This document shows positions 17,323-24,539 of a stretch of 64,000 bases of DNA, piece by piece; position 1 is the first letter of the stretch; every line of letters starts with the position of its first letter. The notes under the pieces were generated by a model. The model saw only the letters and a program-made list of their open reading frames with translations. It searched no databases and was not told where the DNA came from. Origin of the DNA: Firmicutes bacterium UBA5201 (GTDB lineage: Bacteria > Bacillota > Clostridia > Peptostreptococcales > Acidaminobacteraceae); NCBI GenBank assembly GCA_002412775.1, contig DHVT01000001.1, positions 66,745 through 130,744 on the forward strand. The letters run 5' to 3'. Made by a program: the position numbers and the translations under genes.

Positions 17323-18375
17323 ATGAAAAGAATATTGGCAATGGTGATGCTTTTGATAGTAGCATTCACATCAGTCGCTTGTAGTACAGAAGACTTTTCT
17401 GGGGAATATATAGGCTATTCATGGAAAGGTGAGTCCCAAGGAGTCACACTTGAAGAAGCAACAGAAAAAATTGAGACAAAAATAACGCTGGATAAAAAAG
17501 GTGTCATCACTAATTTCGAGATGGATTTCCTAGTTTTGAAAAATGATCAATGGATCAAGAGAAATGATCCAACTGCTACAATATCATTTGATACAAGCGT
17601 AGATCCGACACCTGCGATTATAGGCGCAGATTCTGTCGAAAGCGGAAATTCCATGTTCGAGATCAAAACCAATGACAAAATGTCGTTGTATGTAGTCGGT
17701 GTCGATTCTGATGGCACAGTTGCCTATGGAATAGTTGACCCGATAACAAGATATTTGCTTGAAGCCAAATTCGGACCGGATTATGACTTCAGCACCCAAT
17801 TGGGTAAATTGACTGTCAATGACGGTTTTGTTCCAACAGTTCTGACATCAGGCGGTGGCTTGCTTAAGCCGAAGAGTTTTGAAGAGCTCGAGAATATGTC
17901 TGTGCTCGACATCAGCATCTATTCACATGTCATCAATTTACGTGGTGTTTACGAAGGCATCACAAATGAAACTACAGTAGAAGAATTATTGACCCTTTCT
18001 GGAGTGACTTTTGTTGATGGAAAACCGCAACCGCTTGAAGGGACCCATGGATTCCATTCGATTGGTGGTTGGGATGGCAACTATAAAAACATCGCTAAAA
18101 CAATGATCGGTAAAAATGCGTCAGAAATGACAGGACTGACGAACTTTGAAGGTAAGAACTTCGAAGGTGACGAATACAAATTGGGTATCGATGAAAACAA
18201 CTTCTTCGGAATCTATGAAGATACAGTGACCGGAGCGACCAAAACAATTCAAAAATCATATGAAACCATTGCTGGAGCTACTGTAAGAATTTCAAGAGAA
18301 AACACTTCTTTCCAAAGAGCACTTGTTGAAGCGGGCATAATAACCGAAGAACAAGTCATCAAAGGCAGATTTTAA
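17323..18375 (+). CDS. Exported lipoprotein with an ApbE-type flavinylation motif
   Basis: 350 residues. Signal peptide MKRILAMVMLLIVAFTSVAC with lipobox SVAC; Cys20 would be lipidated and the protein anchored outside the membrane. The body (25-290) matches no family I recognise. Near the end, residues 300-306 read DTVTGAT, which fits the Dxx(S/T)GAT motif where ApbE links FMN covalently to Thr (here T306); IAGAT follows at about 316-320. Such lipoproteins can carry electrons at the cell surface. Starts after GGAGG. Single gene, after the two-component pair. The flavin role is inference from a short motif. Confidence 0.6.
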   Translation: MKRILAMVMLLIVAFTSVACSTEDFSGEYIGYSWKGESQGVTLEEATEKIETKITLDKKGVITNFEMDFLVLKNDQWIKRNDPTATISFDTSVDPTPAIIGADSVESGNSMFEIKTNDKMSLYVVGVDSDGTVAYGIVDPITRYLLEAKFGPDYDFSTQLGKLTVNDGFVPTVLTSGGGLLKPKSFEELENMSVLDISIYSHVINLRGVYEGITNETTVEELLTLSGVTFVDGKPQPLEGTHGFHSIGGWDGNYKNIAKTMIGKNASEMTGLTNFEGKNFEGDEYKLGIDENNFFGIYEDTVTGATKTIQKSYETIAGATVRISRENTSFQRALVEAGIITEEQVIKGRF

Positions 18376-18381
18376 CATCAA

Positions 18382-18414
18382 AAGGGTCGATGCGTTTGCA
18401 TCGGCCCTTCAGAC
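18382..18414 (+). terminator. Terminator after the lipoprotein gene
   Basis: Stem AAGGGTCGATGC / GCATCGGCCCTT with loop GTTT (18382-18409), 7 bases after the stop codon. No long T-run follows, but the position suits termination. GCATCGGCCCTT recurs twice downstream. Confidence 0.6.
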
Positions 18415-18660
18415 TGTAGACAACCGTCCAAATCCATCGTTACTGGATAAAATCCAGTTCAGTTACGACGCAATAGGTCGCGCCTTCACTGGATTTCATC
18501 CGCGCCTTGACTTTGAACGTTTACTACAGCCTACAGTTTGATGACTTTGTCATCACCCTGAATGGCCGGCGCTTGCGCATCGGCCCTTTAAACTTTTGGG
18601 GCCGGCGCTTGCGCATCGGCCCTTTTCAAATTATACGACTAAGTCTTATGTCTTTAATCT
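18415..18660. repeat. Non-coding stretch with two copies of a 25-base hairpin
   Basis: GGCCGGCGC-TTGC-GCATCGGCC followed by CTTT occurs at 18564-18589 and again at 18600-18625; both resemble the terminator at 18382-18409. Between them and the lipoprotein gene lie further small hairpins such as ACTGGAT-AAA-ATCCAGT (about 18443-18459) and a CAGACTGTAG / CTACAGTTTG pair about 120 bases apart. No convincing reading frame. It looks like degenerate repeat DNA or an undetected small RNA. Confidence 0.55.
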
Positions 18661-18701
18661 TTTGATTTTGATTTATTGATTTTGATCTTTACGTTTTTCC
18701 T

Positions 18702-18798
18702 AACCACTTGGCGCTAGCCAAAAACCACTGCACGTTCTCCAGTGCAAAACCACTTGGCGCTAGCCAAAAACCAACTTGCACGTTCCCCAGTGCACCAC
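18702..18798. repeat. Mosaic repeat, locus B: hairpins with AAAACCACT spacers
   Basis: Four short palindromes separated by a constant spacer: AACCACT, TGGC-GCTA-GCCA (18709-18720), AAAACCACT, GCAC-GTTCTCCA-GTGC (18730-18745), AAAACCACT, TGGC-GCTA-GCCA (18755-18766), AAAACCAACT, TGCAC-GTTCCCCA-GTGCA (18777-18794). Stems differ between neighbours while the 9-base spacer is conserved. The same spacer and hairpin design occurs at 59446-59706 and in part at 13482-13517. Confidence 0.8.
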
Positions 18799-18808
18799 AT
18801 ACCTTTTT

Positions 18809-18884
18809 GGACCTGTCCCCAATTGGTTTTCCTGCTCTCCCTGCCTTACCTGCTCTCCCTGCCTTACCTGCTCTCCCTGCCCTT
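18809..18884. repeat. Mosaic repeat, locus B: GGGGACAGGTCC motif and 9-base tandem
   Basis: GGACCTGTCCCC (18809-18820; reverse of GGGGACAGGTCC, compare 13307-13318) is followed by six 9-base units (18831-18884) alternating CCTGCTCTC and CCTGCCTTA. On the other strand they read GAGAGCAGG and TAAGGCAGG, the family seen 13 times at 13337-13453. The tandem runs into the 3' end of the DUF438 gene and supplies its last codons and stop. Confidence 0.8.
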
Positions 18885-20405
18885 CCCTATCTCCTCCGCA
18901 ATTCCGTCAATCAAGGACTGAAGCGAGATTTGCCCCCTTTTGGATATACCGTTCAAATCAGCGATTTTTGACATCATTTTAAACAGCATGTCATTTTTGA
19001 GATTTTTGAACTTGGGATTGAAATTGATTAGGAACGGTTTGATGGAGGGATACACATCCAGGATGTCCTGCAATTTTGTATCACCAGATAGCATCATATC
19101 CCCAACTTGACGTGTGTAGTCTTTTGTCGAATCGGTTGATACAGCGGTGGAATGTTGTTCTTCAGCGGCCTCGTCGTCCCAGTCCAGCAGTCTGCTTGAG
19201 CCCTCGAGACTTCTGACATGGGTGGCATCCTGCATCATTTCGAGAATGCCCTTGAATTCACCTTTTTCATTTTTGACTGCAAAGTACTGGATGTGAAGAA
19301 ATTTTCCGGCGATTTCGAGCCAAAACTCAGCTTGGTCTTTTTTGCCCGATTTGAAGGCTTCCACAATGCGCATGACAGTGCCGACACTTTCACGCGGATG
19401 GCAGTTTTGAACCTCTCTGCCGATGACTCCTGGGCTTCTTGGGAATATCCTATGGGGAATGTCGTTATAGAAACGGACAATTTCATTTTCATCCACAAAA
19501 GACACATCAACAGGCAAGTGCTTGAATATCAGGTTGATCTGTTCCACAGTCAATAAACCTTGTCCCAAGTTGATCAGTCCCGAGTCCGTTGAAGGCTTGT
19601 TGAATGAGGCCGTTTCGGAATCCGTTCCCCATGGTTTTGGGGGATCAATAAGGCAATATCCAATTTCATCATCCCCGTTTCTGATGGTTATGAATTCTTC
19701 TTCCGTGAGCATTTCAAGTGCAGTTGGATATAAAATCTGTTCTTCCTTGAAAATCATATCCCTGAGATCACGTATGAGATCAAGTTGTGCTCTTAGAAAT
19801 TGAATGGAAGCGGATTCTTCGAATATTGTTTCAGACTTTAAACTCGAATAATGAGTCTTGATTATTTTTTTGATTTGGTTGTCCAGTGTCCACATGACTG
19901 ACGTTGGTTTGTCAAATCCTTTACGCTCAAGATAAGGGAAGATTTGATTTTGTTTACGATCGTAATGTGTTTCAGTGGTGAGCAGTTTTTCATAGACTTC
20001 AAGCCAAGGATTGAGTATGAATTTCCCGGTGAGCATGTCTTCCATGGTGTATGTCAATTCTCTGATTTTCTTGTTTTCCTCCAGATAAGTATGGATGGGA
20101 TGACCTTCCGGCAAATTTGGGAAGCTGTTGTCCAGGACGTCTTTAAATATGTCGATCAGGTCTTCGAGTTTCTCTTCCAGCATGGCATCATCGACACCGT
20201 GCAGCACCAGATTTTGCTCGGCAAAAGCAAATTCCTCTGGTGTGATGTGACCGAAATCAGCCGCACGTTTTCGTGCTTCTTCCTCTCCGATTTCATTTTT
20301 CATGAAAGACGCCTTGAGTTCAATGATGCGTTCCAGACGTTCCGGATCCAACTTTAGGGATGCATTCATTTTTTTTACTTTATCAGTGCTGTTTTGAATA
20401 TTCAT
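18864..20405 (-). CDS. DUF438 / hemerythrin / PAS / DUF1858 protein
   Basis: 513 residues. DUF438 region at the N-terminus (about 20-100), a hemerythrin-like helical segment (about 120-245; THYDRKQNQIFPYLE, HYSSL, FKEEQILYPTA), a PAS domain (about 290-400; VDVSFVDENEIVRFYND, NCHPRESV) and a C-terminal DUF1858 domain (about 445-505). Likely a cytoplasmic sensor of O2, NO or redox state. GGAGG fits ATG 20405. The last five residues (GRESR) and the stop are encoded inside the 9-base repeat, so the original 3' end was probably replaced. A shorter paralogue lies at 32210-33349. Confidence 0.88.
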   Translation of the reverse strand: MNIQNSTDKVKKMNASLKLDPERLERIIELKASFMKNEIGEEEARKRAADFGHITPEEFAFAEQNLVLHGVDDAMLEEKLEDLIDIFKDVLDNSFPNLPEGHPIHTYLEENKKIRELTYTMEDMLTGKFILNPWLEVYEKLLTTETHYDRKQNQIFPYLERKGFDKPTSVMWTLDNQIKKIIKTHYSSLKSETIFEESASIQFLRAQLDLIRDLRDMIFKEEQILYPTALEMLTEEEFITIRNGDDEIGYCLIDPPKPWGTDSETASFNKPSTDSGLINLGQGLLTVEQINLIFKHLPVDVSFVDENEIVRFYNDIPHRIFPRSPGVIGREVQNCHPRESVGTVMRIVEAFKSGKKDQAEFWLEIAGKFLHIQYFAVKNEKGEFKGILEMMQDATHVRSLEGSSRLLDWDDEAAEEQHSTAVSTDSTKDYTRQVGDMMLSGDTKLQDILDVYPSIKPFLINFNPKFKNLKNDMLFKMMSKIADLNGISKRGQISLQSLIDGIAEEIGKGRESR

Positions 20406-20469
20406 CATGTCCTCCTCAATTATGTTTGTTATAATATGTATATCATATCCTAAAACACTAAGATTAAAC

Positions 20470-20485
20470 GGTAACTTGAGTTACC
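20470..20485. promoter_or_regulatory. Perfect 16-base palindrome in a divergent promoter region
   Basis: GGTAACT-TG-AGTTACC, between the DUF438 gene (-) and the DUF134 operon (+), four bases from the Fur box. Candidate operator for a regulator other than Fur. Confidence 0.5.
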
Positions 20486-20488
20486 TAA

Positions 20489-20543
20489 TGAAAATCATTA
20501 TCATTTACATTGTTGTTGACATATGTTTTTAACAGAGTATAAT
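20489..20543 (+). promoter_or_regulatory. Fur box and promoter of the Fe-S/ATPase operon
   Basis: TGAAAATCATTATCA at 20489-20503 matches the 7-1-7 Fur motif TGATAATNATTATCA at 14 of 15 positions. The promoter follows: TTGACA 20516-20521 and TATAAT 20538-20543, 16-base spacer. The box lies just upstream of the -35. Confidence 0.75.
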
Positions 20544-20599
20544 AAAGTTATACAAGACATATGTCCAAAACTTACAGTAGGTATTGAAAGAGGTGGAGT

Positions 20600-20983
20600 A
20601 TGCCTAGGCCAAGAAAATTTAGAAGAGTTTGTGAATTGCCTGACAATAATTTGTTTGGAGCATTGGGTCGTCCGATCAATCTGGAGGATGCCATTATGAT
20701 GACTGTGGAAGAGTTTGAGTCCATTCGTCTGATGGATCATGAAGGCATGATGCAGGAGGAGTGCGCCGAGCGAATGAATGTTGCCAGGACAACCGTGCAA
20801 AGAATTTATACCGATGCACGCAAGAAGGTTGCAGAGGCTTTGGTCACCGGGAAGACACTTAAAATCGAAGGTGGCGATTATGAACTTTGTGATGTGAACA
20901 CATGTAAATCTGGCTGCGGCAGATGCAGGAGAAGAAGGTTACAAGGTGCCCACCATTCAAACCTCGATCAACAGGAGGAATAA
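20600..20983 (+). CDS. DUF134 predicted DNA-binding protein
   Basis: 127 residues. N-terminal MPRPRKFRRVC start typical of DUF134, a sigma-70 region 4-like HTH (about 33-85; ARTTVQRIYTDARKKVAEAL) and a Cys-rich tail CDVNTCKSGCGRC that may bind metal or an Fe-S cluster. First gene of a six-gene operon under a Fur box; a local regulator is likely. The stop is two bases before the next start. Confidence 0.88.
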   Translation: MPRPRKFRRVCELPDNNLFGALGRPINLEDAIMMTVEEFESIRLMDHEGMMQEECAERMNVARTTVQRIYTDARKKVAEALVTGKTLKIEGGDYELCDVNTCKSGCGRCRRRRLQGAHHSNLDQQEE

Positions 20984-20985
20984 TA

Positions 20986-21354
20986 ATGAGAATTGCAATA
21001 CCGGTAGAAGATACAAATATCAGTGGAAAAGTTTGTCCGTCATTTGGAAGGGCACCTTATTTCATGGTTTATGATACCAATGGAGAACAAGCGGAATTTA
21101 TTGAGAATACTGCGGCAAACAGTCCTGGAGGCGCAGGTGTCAAAGCGGCTCAAATTGTTGTCGACCAAAATATTGATGCACTATTGACACCTCGTTGCGG
21201 GCAAAATTCAGCGGATGTCATGAAAACTGCCGGAATTGAGTTTTTTCAGACAGTTGGAGATTCCATATCAAACAACATTGAAGCATATAAAAACAATACA
21301 CTTCTTGAGTTGAAGGAAATCCATGAAGGTTTCCATAACCACGTGGGCAAATAA
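20986..21354 (+). CDS. NifX/NifB-associated (dinitrogenase Fe-Mo cofactor) domain protein
   Basis: 122 residues. Single Nif cofactor-binding fold (MRIAIPVEDTNISGKVCPSFG, GGAGVKAAQIVVDQNID). In nitrogen fixers such domains carry Fe-Mo-co precursors; stand-alone copies in fermenters sit with Mrp ATPases and presumably carry an Fe-S or related metal cluster. Start ATG 20986 follows AGGAGGAAT. No nif structural genes are nearby. Confidence 0.88.
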   Translation: MRIAIPVEDTNISGKVCPSFGRAPYFMVYDTNGEQAEFIENTAANSPGGAGVKAAQIVVDQNIDALLTPRCGQNSADVMKTAGIEFFQTVGDSISNNIEAYKNNTLLELKEIHEGFHNHVGK

Positions 21355-22194
21355 ATGAAAGTTGCCGTTTTAAGCGGTAAAGGCGGTACAGGAAAGACAC
21401 TGGTTGCAGTGAATTTGGCCGCCGTAGCCGAAAAATCCGTATACTTGGATTGTGATGTTGAAGCGCCTAACGGACATTTGTTTTTCAGACCTGAAAAAAG
21501 TGTTGTTAACGATGTGACGGTTAAAATTCCATACGTTGATGATCTTAAGTGTACTGGTTGCAGGAAATGCGTGGATTTTTGCAATTTCAACGCGCTTGCT
21601 CACATTCACAATCGTCTTATGGTATTTGAAGACATTTGCCATTCATGTGGTGGATGTCTGCTTGTATGCCCTGAGCAGGCTTTACTTGAAAAAGACAAGG
21701 TCATCGGTAGAATTCAGTCCGGTATGTCGGAAAATGTCGAAATGAAATCCGGGAGTCTTAATATCGGAGAATCCACTGGAGTCCCCATTATCAAGTCGTT
21801 ATTGGAGCTCGCGGGGAACCGGTCTGAGCTGACTATAATCGATGGACCTCCCGGAAGCGCTTGTACTGTCATGGAGACTATAAAAAATGTCGATTATTGC
21901 ATACTGGTTGCTGAACCAACAACTTTCGGGGTGCATAATCTCGAAATGGTCCATGAGCTGGTTCAAATATTCGGTAAAAATTTTGGAGTAGTACTCAACA
22001 AATGTACAAATGATGACAATCCGTCTGAAGCGTACTGCAACAACCATCAGATCAATATTCTTTCAAGAATTCCTTTTGATGAAAATCTCGGAAGGCTGAA
22101 TTCAAACGGTGAGGTTGCTGTAAGAGTGAGTCGGGAATATAAAGCGGTATTTGGAGATCTTCTAAAGGCAATAGAAGTGGAGGTGTCCAAATGA
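21355..22194 (+). CDS. MinD-like ATPase with inserted 2[4Fe-4S] ferredoxin domain (first)
   Basis: 279 residues. Deviant Walker A SGKGGTGKT (about 8-16), then a ferredoxin insert with CTGCRKCVDFC and CHSCGGCLLVC (about 63-105), then the rest of the ATPase fold (IIDGPPGS). Known as the MinD-superfamily P-loop ATPase with an inserted ferredoxin domain; thought to assist Fe-S or metal-cluster assembly. Start abuts the preceding stop (TAAATG), and it overlaps the next gene by 4 bases. Confidence 0.9.
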   Translation: MKVAVLSGKGGTGKTLVAVNLAAVAEKSVYLDCDVEAPNGHLFFRPEKSVVNDVTVKIPYVDDLKCTGCRKCVDFCNFNALAHIHNRLMVFEDICHSCGGCLLVCPEQALLEKDKVIGRIQSGMSENVEMKSGSLNIGESTGVPIIKSLLELAGNRSELTIIDGPPGSACTVMETIKNVDYCILVAEPTTFGVHNLEMVHELVQIFGKNFGVVLNKCTNDDNPSEAYCNNHQINILSRIPFDENLGRLNSNGEVAVRVSREYKAVFGDLLKAIEVEVSK

Positions 22195-23048
22195 AGCAAC
22201 TTTTGGTTTTAAGCGGCAAAGGTGGAACCGGAAAGACAACAGTCGCGAGTGCATTCATCAAATTATCGAATGCAAAGGCTTATGCGGATTGCGATGTGGA
22301 TGCTCCAAATTTGCATCTGGTCACCGATCATAAATCCTTGGTGAACGATTCGCCGTATTTCGGAATGAAAAAAGCATTGATTCATCAAGAAACCTGTATA
22401 GAGTGTGGCGCTTGTGATACCCATTGTAGATTTGATGCCATCGACTCGAGCAATGGTTATAAAGTGGATTCATTCTCTTGTGAAGGTTGCGGGGTATGCG
22501 CTTTTGTGTGTCCGGTGGGTGCGATTGAAATGGTTTCCAATATTGCCGGAAGAATCAGCCTTTATCAAAATGATGCGGTTTTTTCCACGGCAAAACTCGA
22601 AATGGGGCAAGGCAATTCAGGTCTTTTGGTCACTGAAGTCAAGAAACAATTAAAACCTTATGGAGACACTGTTGATTTTGCAGTCATAGACGGTTCACCG
22701 GGAATCGGTTGTCCGGTCATATCCTCGATCAGTGGTGTGGACACAGTGCTGGTTGTCGCAGAACCTACATTATCTGGAATCAGTGATATGGATAGAATTG
22801 TCAATACTTCGAGAAGATTCGGAGTGAAAATTGCGGTATGCATCAACAAATACGATGTGAACATCCATAACACCAAAATTATTGAAGCTTATTGTGAAAC
22901 GAACGCTCTTCATTTCGTAGGAAGAATTCCATACGATGCACAGGCGGTCAAAGCCATCAATAATGGAATGACGGTAGTTGAAACGCCATGTCCGTCAGGC
23001 GAAGCGATAAAAGAAATTTATCATAATGTCAGGAGCATAATGAAATGA
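22191..23048 (+). CDS. MinD-like ATPase with inserted 2[4Fe-4S] ferredoxin domain (second)
   Basis: 285 residues, paralogue of the preceding gene and probably its dimer partner. Walker A SGKGGTGKT, cluster motifs CIECGACDTHC and CEGCGVCAFVC (about 68-105), Walker B-like IDGSPGIG. Overlaps both neighbours by 4 bases. Tandem pairs of this ATPase are usual next to Mrp and NifX-like genes in anaerobes. Confidence 0.9.
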   Translation: MKQLLVLSGKGGTGKTTVASAFIKLSNAKAYADCDVDAPNLHLVTDHKSLVNDSPYFGMKKALIHQETCIECGACDTHCRFDAIDSSNGYKVDSFSCEGCGVCAFVCPVGAIEMVSNIAGRISLYQNDAVFSTAKLEMGQGNSGLLVTEVKKQLKPYGDTVDFAVIDGSPGIGCPVISSISGVDTVLVVAEPTLSGISDMDRIVNTSRRFGVKIAVCINKYDVNIHNTKIIEAYCETNALHFVGRIPYDAQAVKAINNGMTVVETPCPSGEAIKEIYHNVRSIMK

Positions 23049-23887
23049 GTGAAAGTTGTAACTTGAATTGCAGTTCTTGTGCGGAGGACTGTGGAGATCG
23101 CAAAGTCAAACAAATCGATTTTACTGAAAAGACACACGAGCTCAGCAATATCAAAAAAGTAATTGGAATTGTCAGTGGTAAAGGCGGTGTCGGAAAATCA
23201 CTCGTTACGTCACTGATGGCAGTCACCATGAACAGGAGAGGGCATGCGACGGCAATACTTGATGCTGACGTCACAGGGCCTTCCATACCGAAATCGTTCG
23301 GAATCAAAACAAGAGCGGATTCCAATGAACTGGGCATTTTCCCAGTGAAGAGCCATATGGGAACCAGCGTCATGTCCATAAATCTATTGCTCGCCAACGA
23401 TACAGATCCTGTAGTGTGGAGAGGTCCGATGATCGCTGGAGCGGTTAAGCAATTTTGGACAGATGTGATCTGGGGCAATGTGGACTATATGTTCATCGAT
23501 ATGCCACCAGGGACTGGTGATGTTTCCCTTACAGTGTTCCAATCCCTTAGAGTGGACGGTATCATTGTTGTGACTTCACCTCAGGAACTGGTATCCATGA
23601 TTGTCTCAAAAGCGGTGAAAATGGCTGGGATGATGAATGTTCCAGTCATAGGCATCATAGAAAACATGTCTTATTTCGAATGTGGCGATTGCAACAAGAG
23701 ACATCAGATTTTTGGTGAGAGCCATATTGAGGACGTCGCTGAAAAACTGGGCGTTAAAGTACTTGGCAAATTGCCGATAGATCCAAGATTTTCGGCAGCA
23801 TGTGATCGTGGAATGATAGAACAATTCGAAGGCGAGTGGATGGAACCCATTGCTGAGATTTTAGAAAATATGGAGGTAAGAATATGA
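23045..23887 (+). CDS. mrp: Mrp/Nbp35-family Fe-S carrier ATPase
   Basis: 280 residues. N-terminal cysteine cluster CNLNCSSCAEDC (5-16), as in Nbp35; Walker A GKGGVGKS; switch II IDMPPGTGD; and the CxxC motif (CGDC, about 213-216) that holds the bridging [4Fe-4S] cluster of the dimer. It carries Fe-S clusters to apoproteins. Fifth gene of the Fur-boxed operon, with 4-base overlaps on both sides. Confidence 0.93.
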   Translation: MSESCNLNCSSCAEDCGDRKVKQIDFTEKTHELSNIKKVIGIVSGKGGVGKSLVTSLMAVTMNRRGHATAILDADVTGPSIPKSFGIKTRADSNELGIFPVKSHMGTSVMSINLLLANDTDPVVWRGPMIAGAVKQFWTDVIWGNVDYMFIDMPPGTGDVSLTVFQSLRVDGIIVVTSPQELVSMIVSKAVKMAGMMNVPVIGIIENMSYFECGDCNKRHQIFGESHIEDVAEKLGVKVLGKLPIDPRFSAACDRGMIEQFEGEWMEPIAEILENMEVRI

Positions 23888-24243
23888 AAATAGCAGTTGC
23901 AAGTGAAATGGATCAAGTTGCAGGTCATTTTGGACATTGTGAGTCGTTCAATGTCTATACGGTGGATAACGGCAAAATCATAACTCATGAAAATGTGGAA
24001 AACCCTGGACATAGACCTGGATTCCTTCCTGTGTTCCTTGACGAGTTGGGGGTCAACGTGATTGTCTCTGGAGGCATGGGTGGCGGAGCCATCAGCATCT
24101 TCAATGAAAAAGGTATTGAAGTCATCATTGGAACGCAAGGTGAAGCGAAAACTGCTGTTGAAATGTACCTTAGAGGTGAACTCGAGTCAACAGGTTCAGT
24201 TTGCAACCATCATGATCATCAAGATTCATGTGGAGAACATTAA
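23884..24243 (+). CDS. NifX-like cofactor-binding protein with His-rich tail
   Basis: 119 residues. Same fold as the second gene of the operon (MKIAVASEMDQVAGHFGHCESFNVY, GGMGGGAISIFNEKGI). The C-terminal tail has six His or Cys in 15 residues (CNHHDHQDSCGEH) and could bind metal. Last gene of the operon; overlaps mrp by 4 bases and is followed by a terminator. Confidence 0.88.
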   Translation: MKIAVASEMDQVAGHFGHCESFNVYTVDNGKIITHENVENPGHRPGFLPVFLDELGVNVIVSGGMGGGAISIFNEKGIEVIIGTQGEAKTAVEMYLRGELESTGSVCNHHDHQDSCGEH

Positions 24244-24250
24244 TAAATTG

Positions 24251-24276
24251 AAAAGGGGACCCTTCCCCTTTTTTTA
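24251..24276 (+). terminator. Terminator of the Fe-S/ATPase operon
   Basis: AAAAGGGGA-CCCT-TCCCCTTTTTTT, eight bases after the last stop codon. Confidence 0.9.
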
Positions 24277-24278
24277 GG

Positions 24279-24307
24279 TTGACAATAAAATTGATATTTG
24301 TTATATT
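24279..24307 (+). promoter_or_regulatory. Promoter of the rib operon
   Basis: TTGACA 24279-24284 and TATATT 24302-24307, 17-base spacer, directly before the FMN riboswitch. Confidence 0.8.
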
Positions 24308-24328
24308 TGAATCGAAGAAAAAAACTTA

Positions 24329-24440
24329 ATAATCTTCAGGGCAGGGTGTAATTCCCTACCGGCGGTATAGCCCGCGAACCGTAAGGTTGATTCGGTGTAA
24401 CTCCGAGGCCGACAGTAAAGTCTGGATGAAAGAAGATGTT
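24329..24440 (+). ncRNA. FMN riboswitch (RFN element)
   Basis: Conserved blocks in order: CTTCAGGGCAGGGTG, AATTCCCTACCGGCGGT, AGCCCGCGA, GATTCGGTG, CCGAGGCCGACAGT, GTCTGGATGAAAGAAG. An expression platform with a terminator follows at 24492-24518. FMN binding switches off the downstream riboflavin genes. Confidence 0.96.
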
Positions 24441-24491
24441 TTTGGTGTATCCATCATTATTTGAGATGGATGGACCTTATAAAGCCGATTG

Positions 24492-24518
24492 CCCTGAACT
24501 GATAAGTTCAGGGTTTTT
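24492..24518 (+). terminator. Riboswitch-controlled terminator before ribD
   Basis: CCCTGAACT-GATA-AGTTCAGGG then TTTTTATTT; 20 bases before the ribD ribosome site. Confidence 0.88.
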
Positions 24519-24539
24519 ATTTGCCCGGAAGGAGGTCGT

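Noticed and set aside
18708..18982. Two overlapping open frames rich in Ala-Leu-Pro or Cys-Pro-Ser
   Set aside because: They run through the hairpin array and the 9-base tandem repeat and into the antisense of the DUF438 gene; no start signals.
20986..24243. Nitrogenase cofactor genes implying nitrogen fixation
   Set aside because: NifX-like domains occur widely with Mrp/MinD ATPases in non-fixing anaerobes; no nifHDK or nifB gene is seen here.
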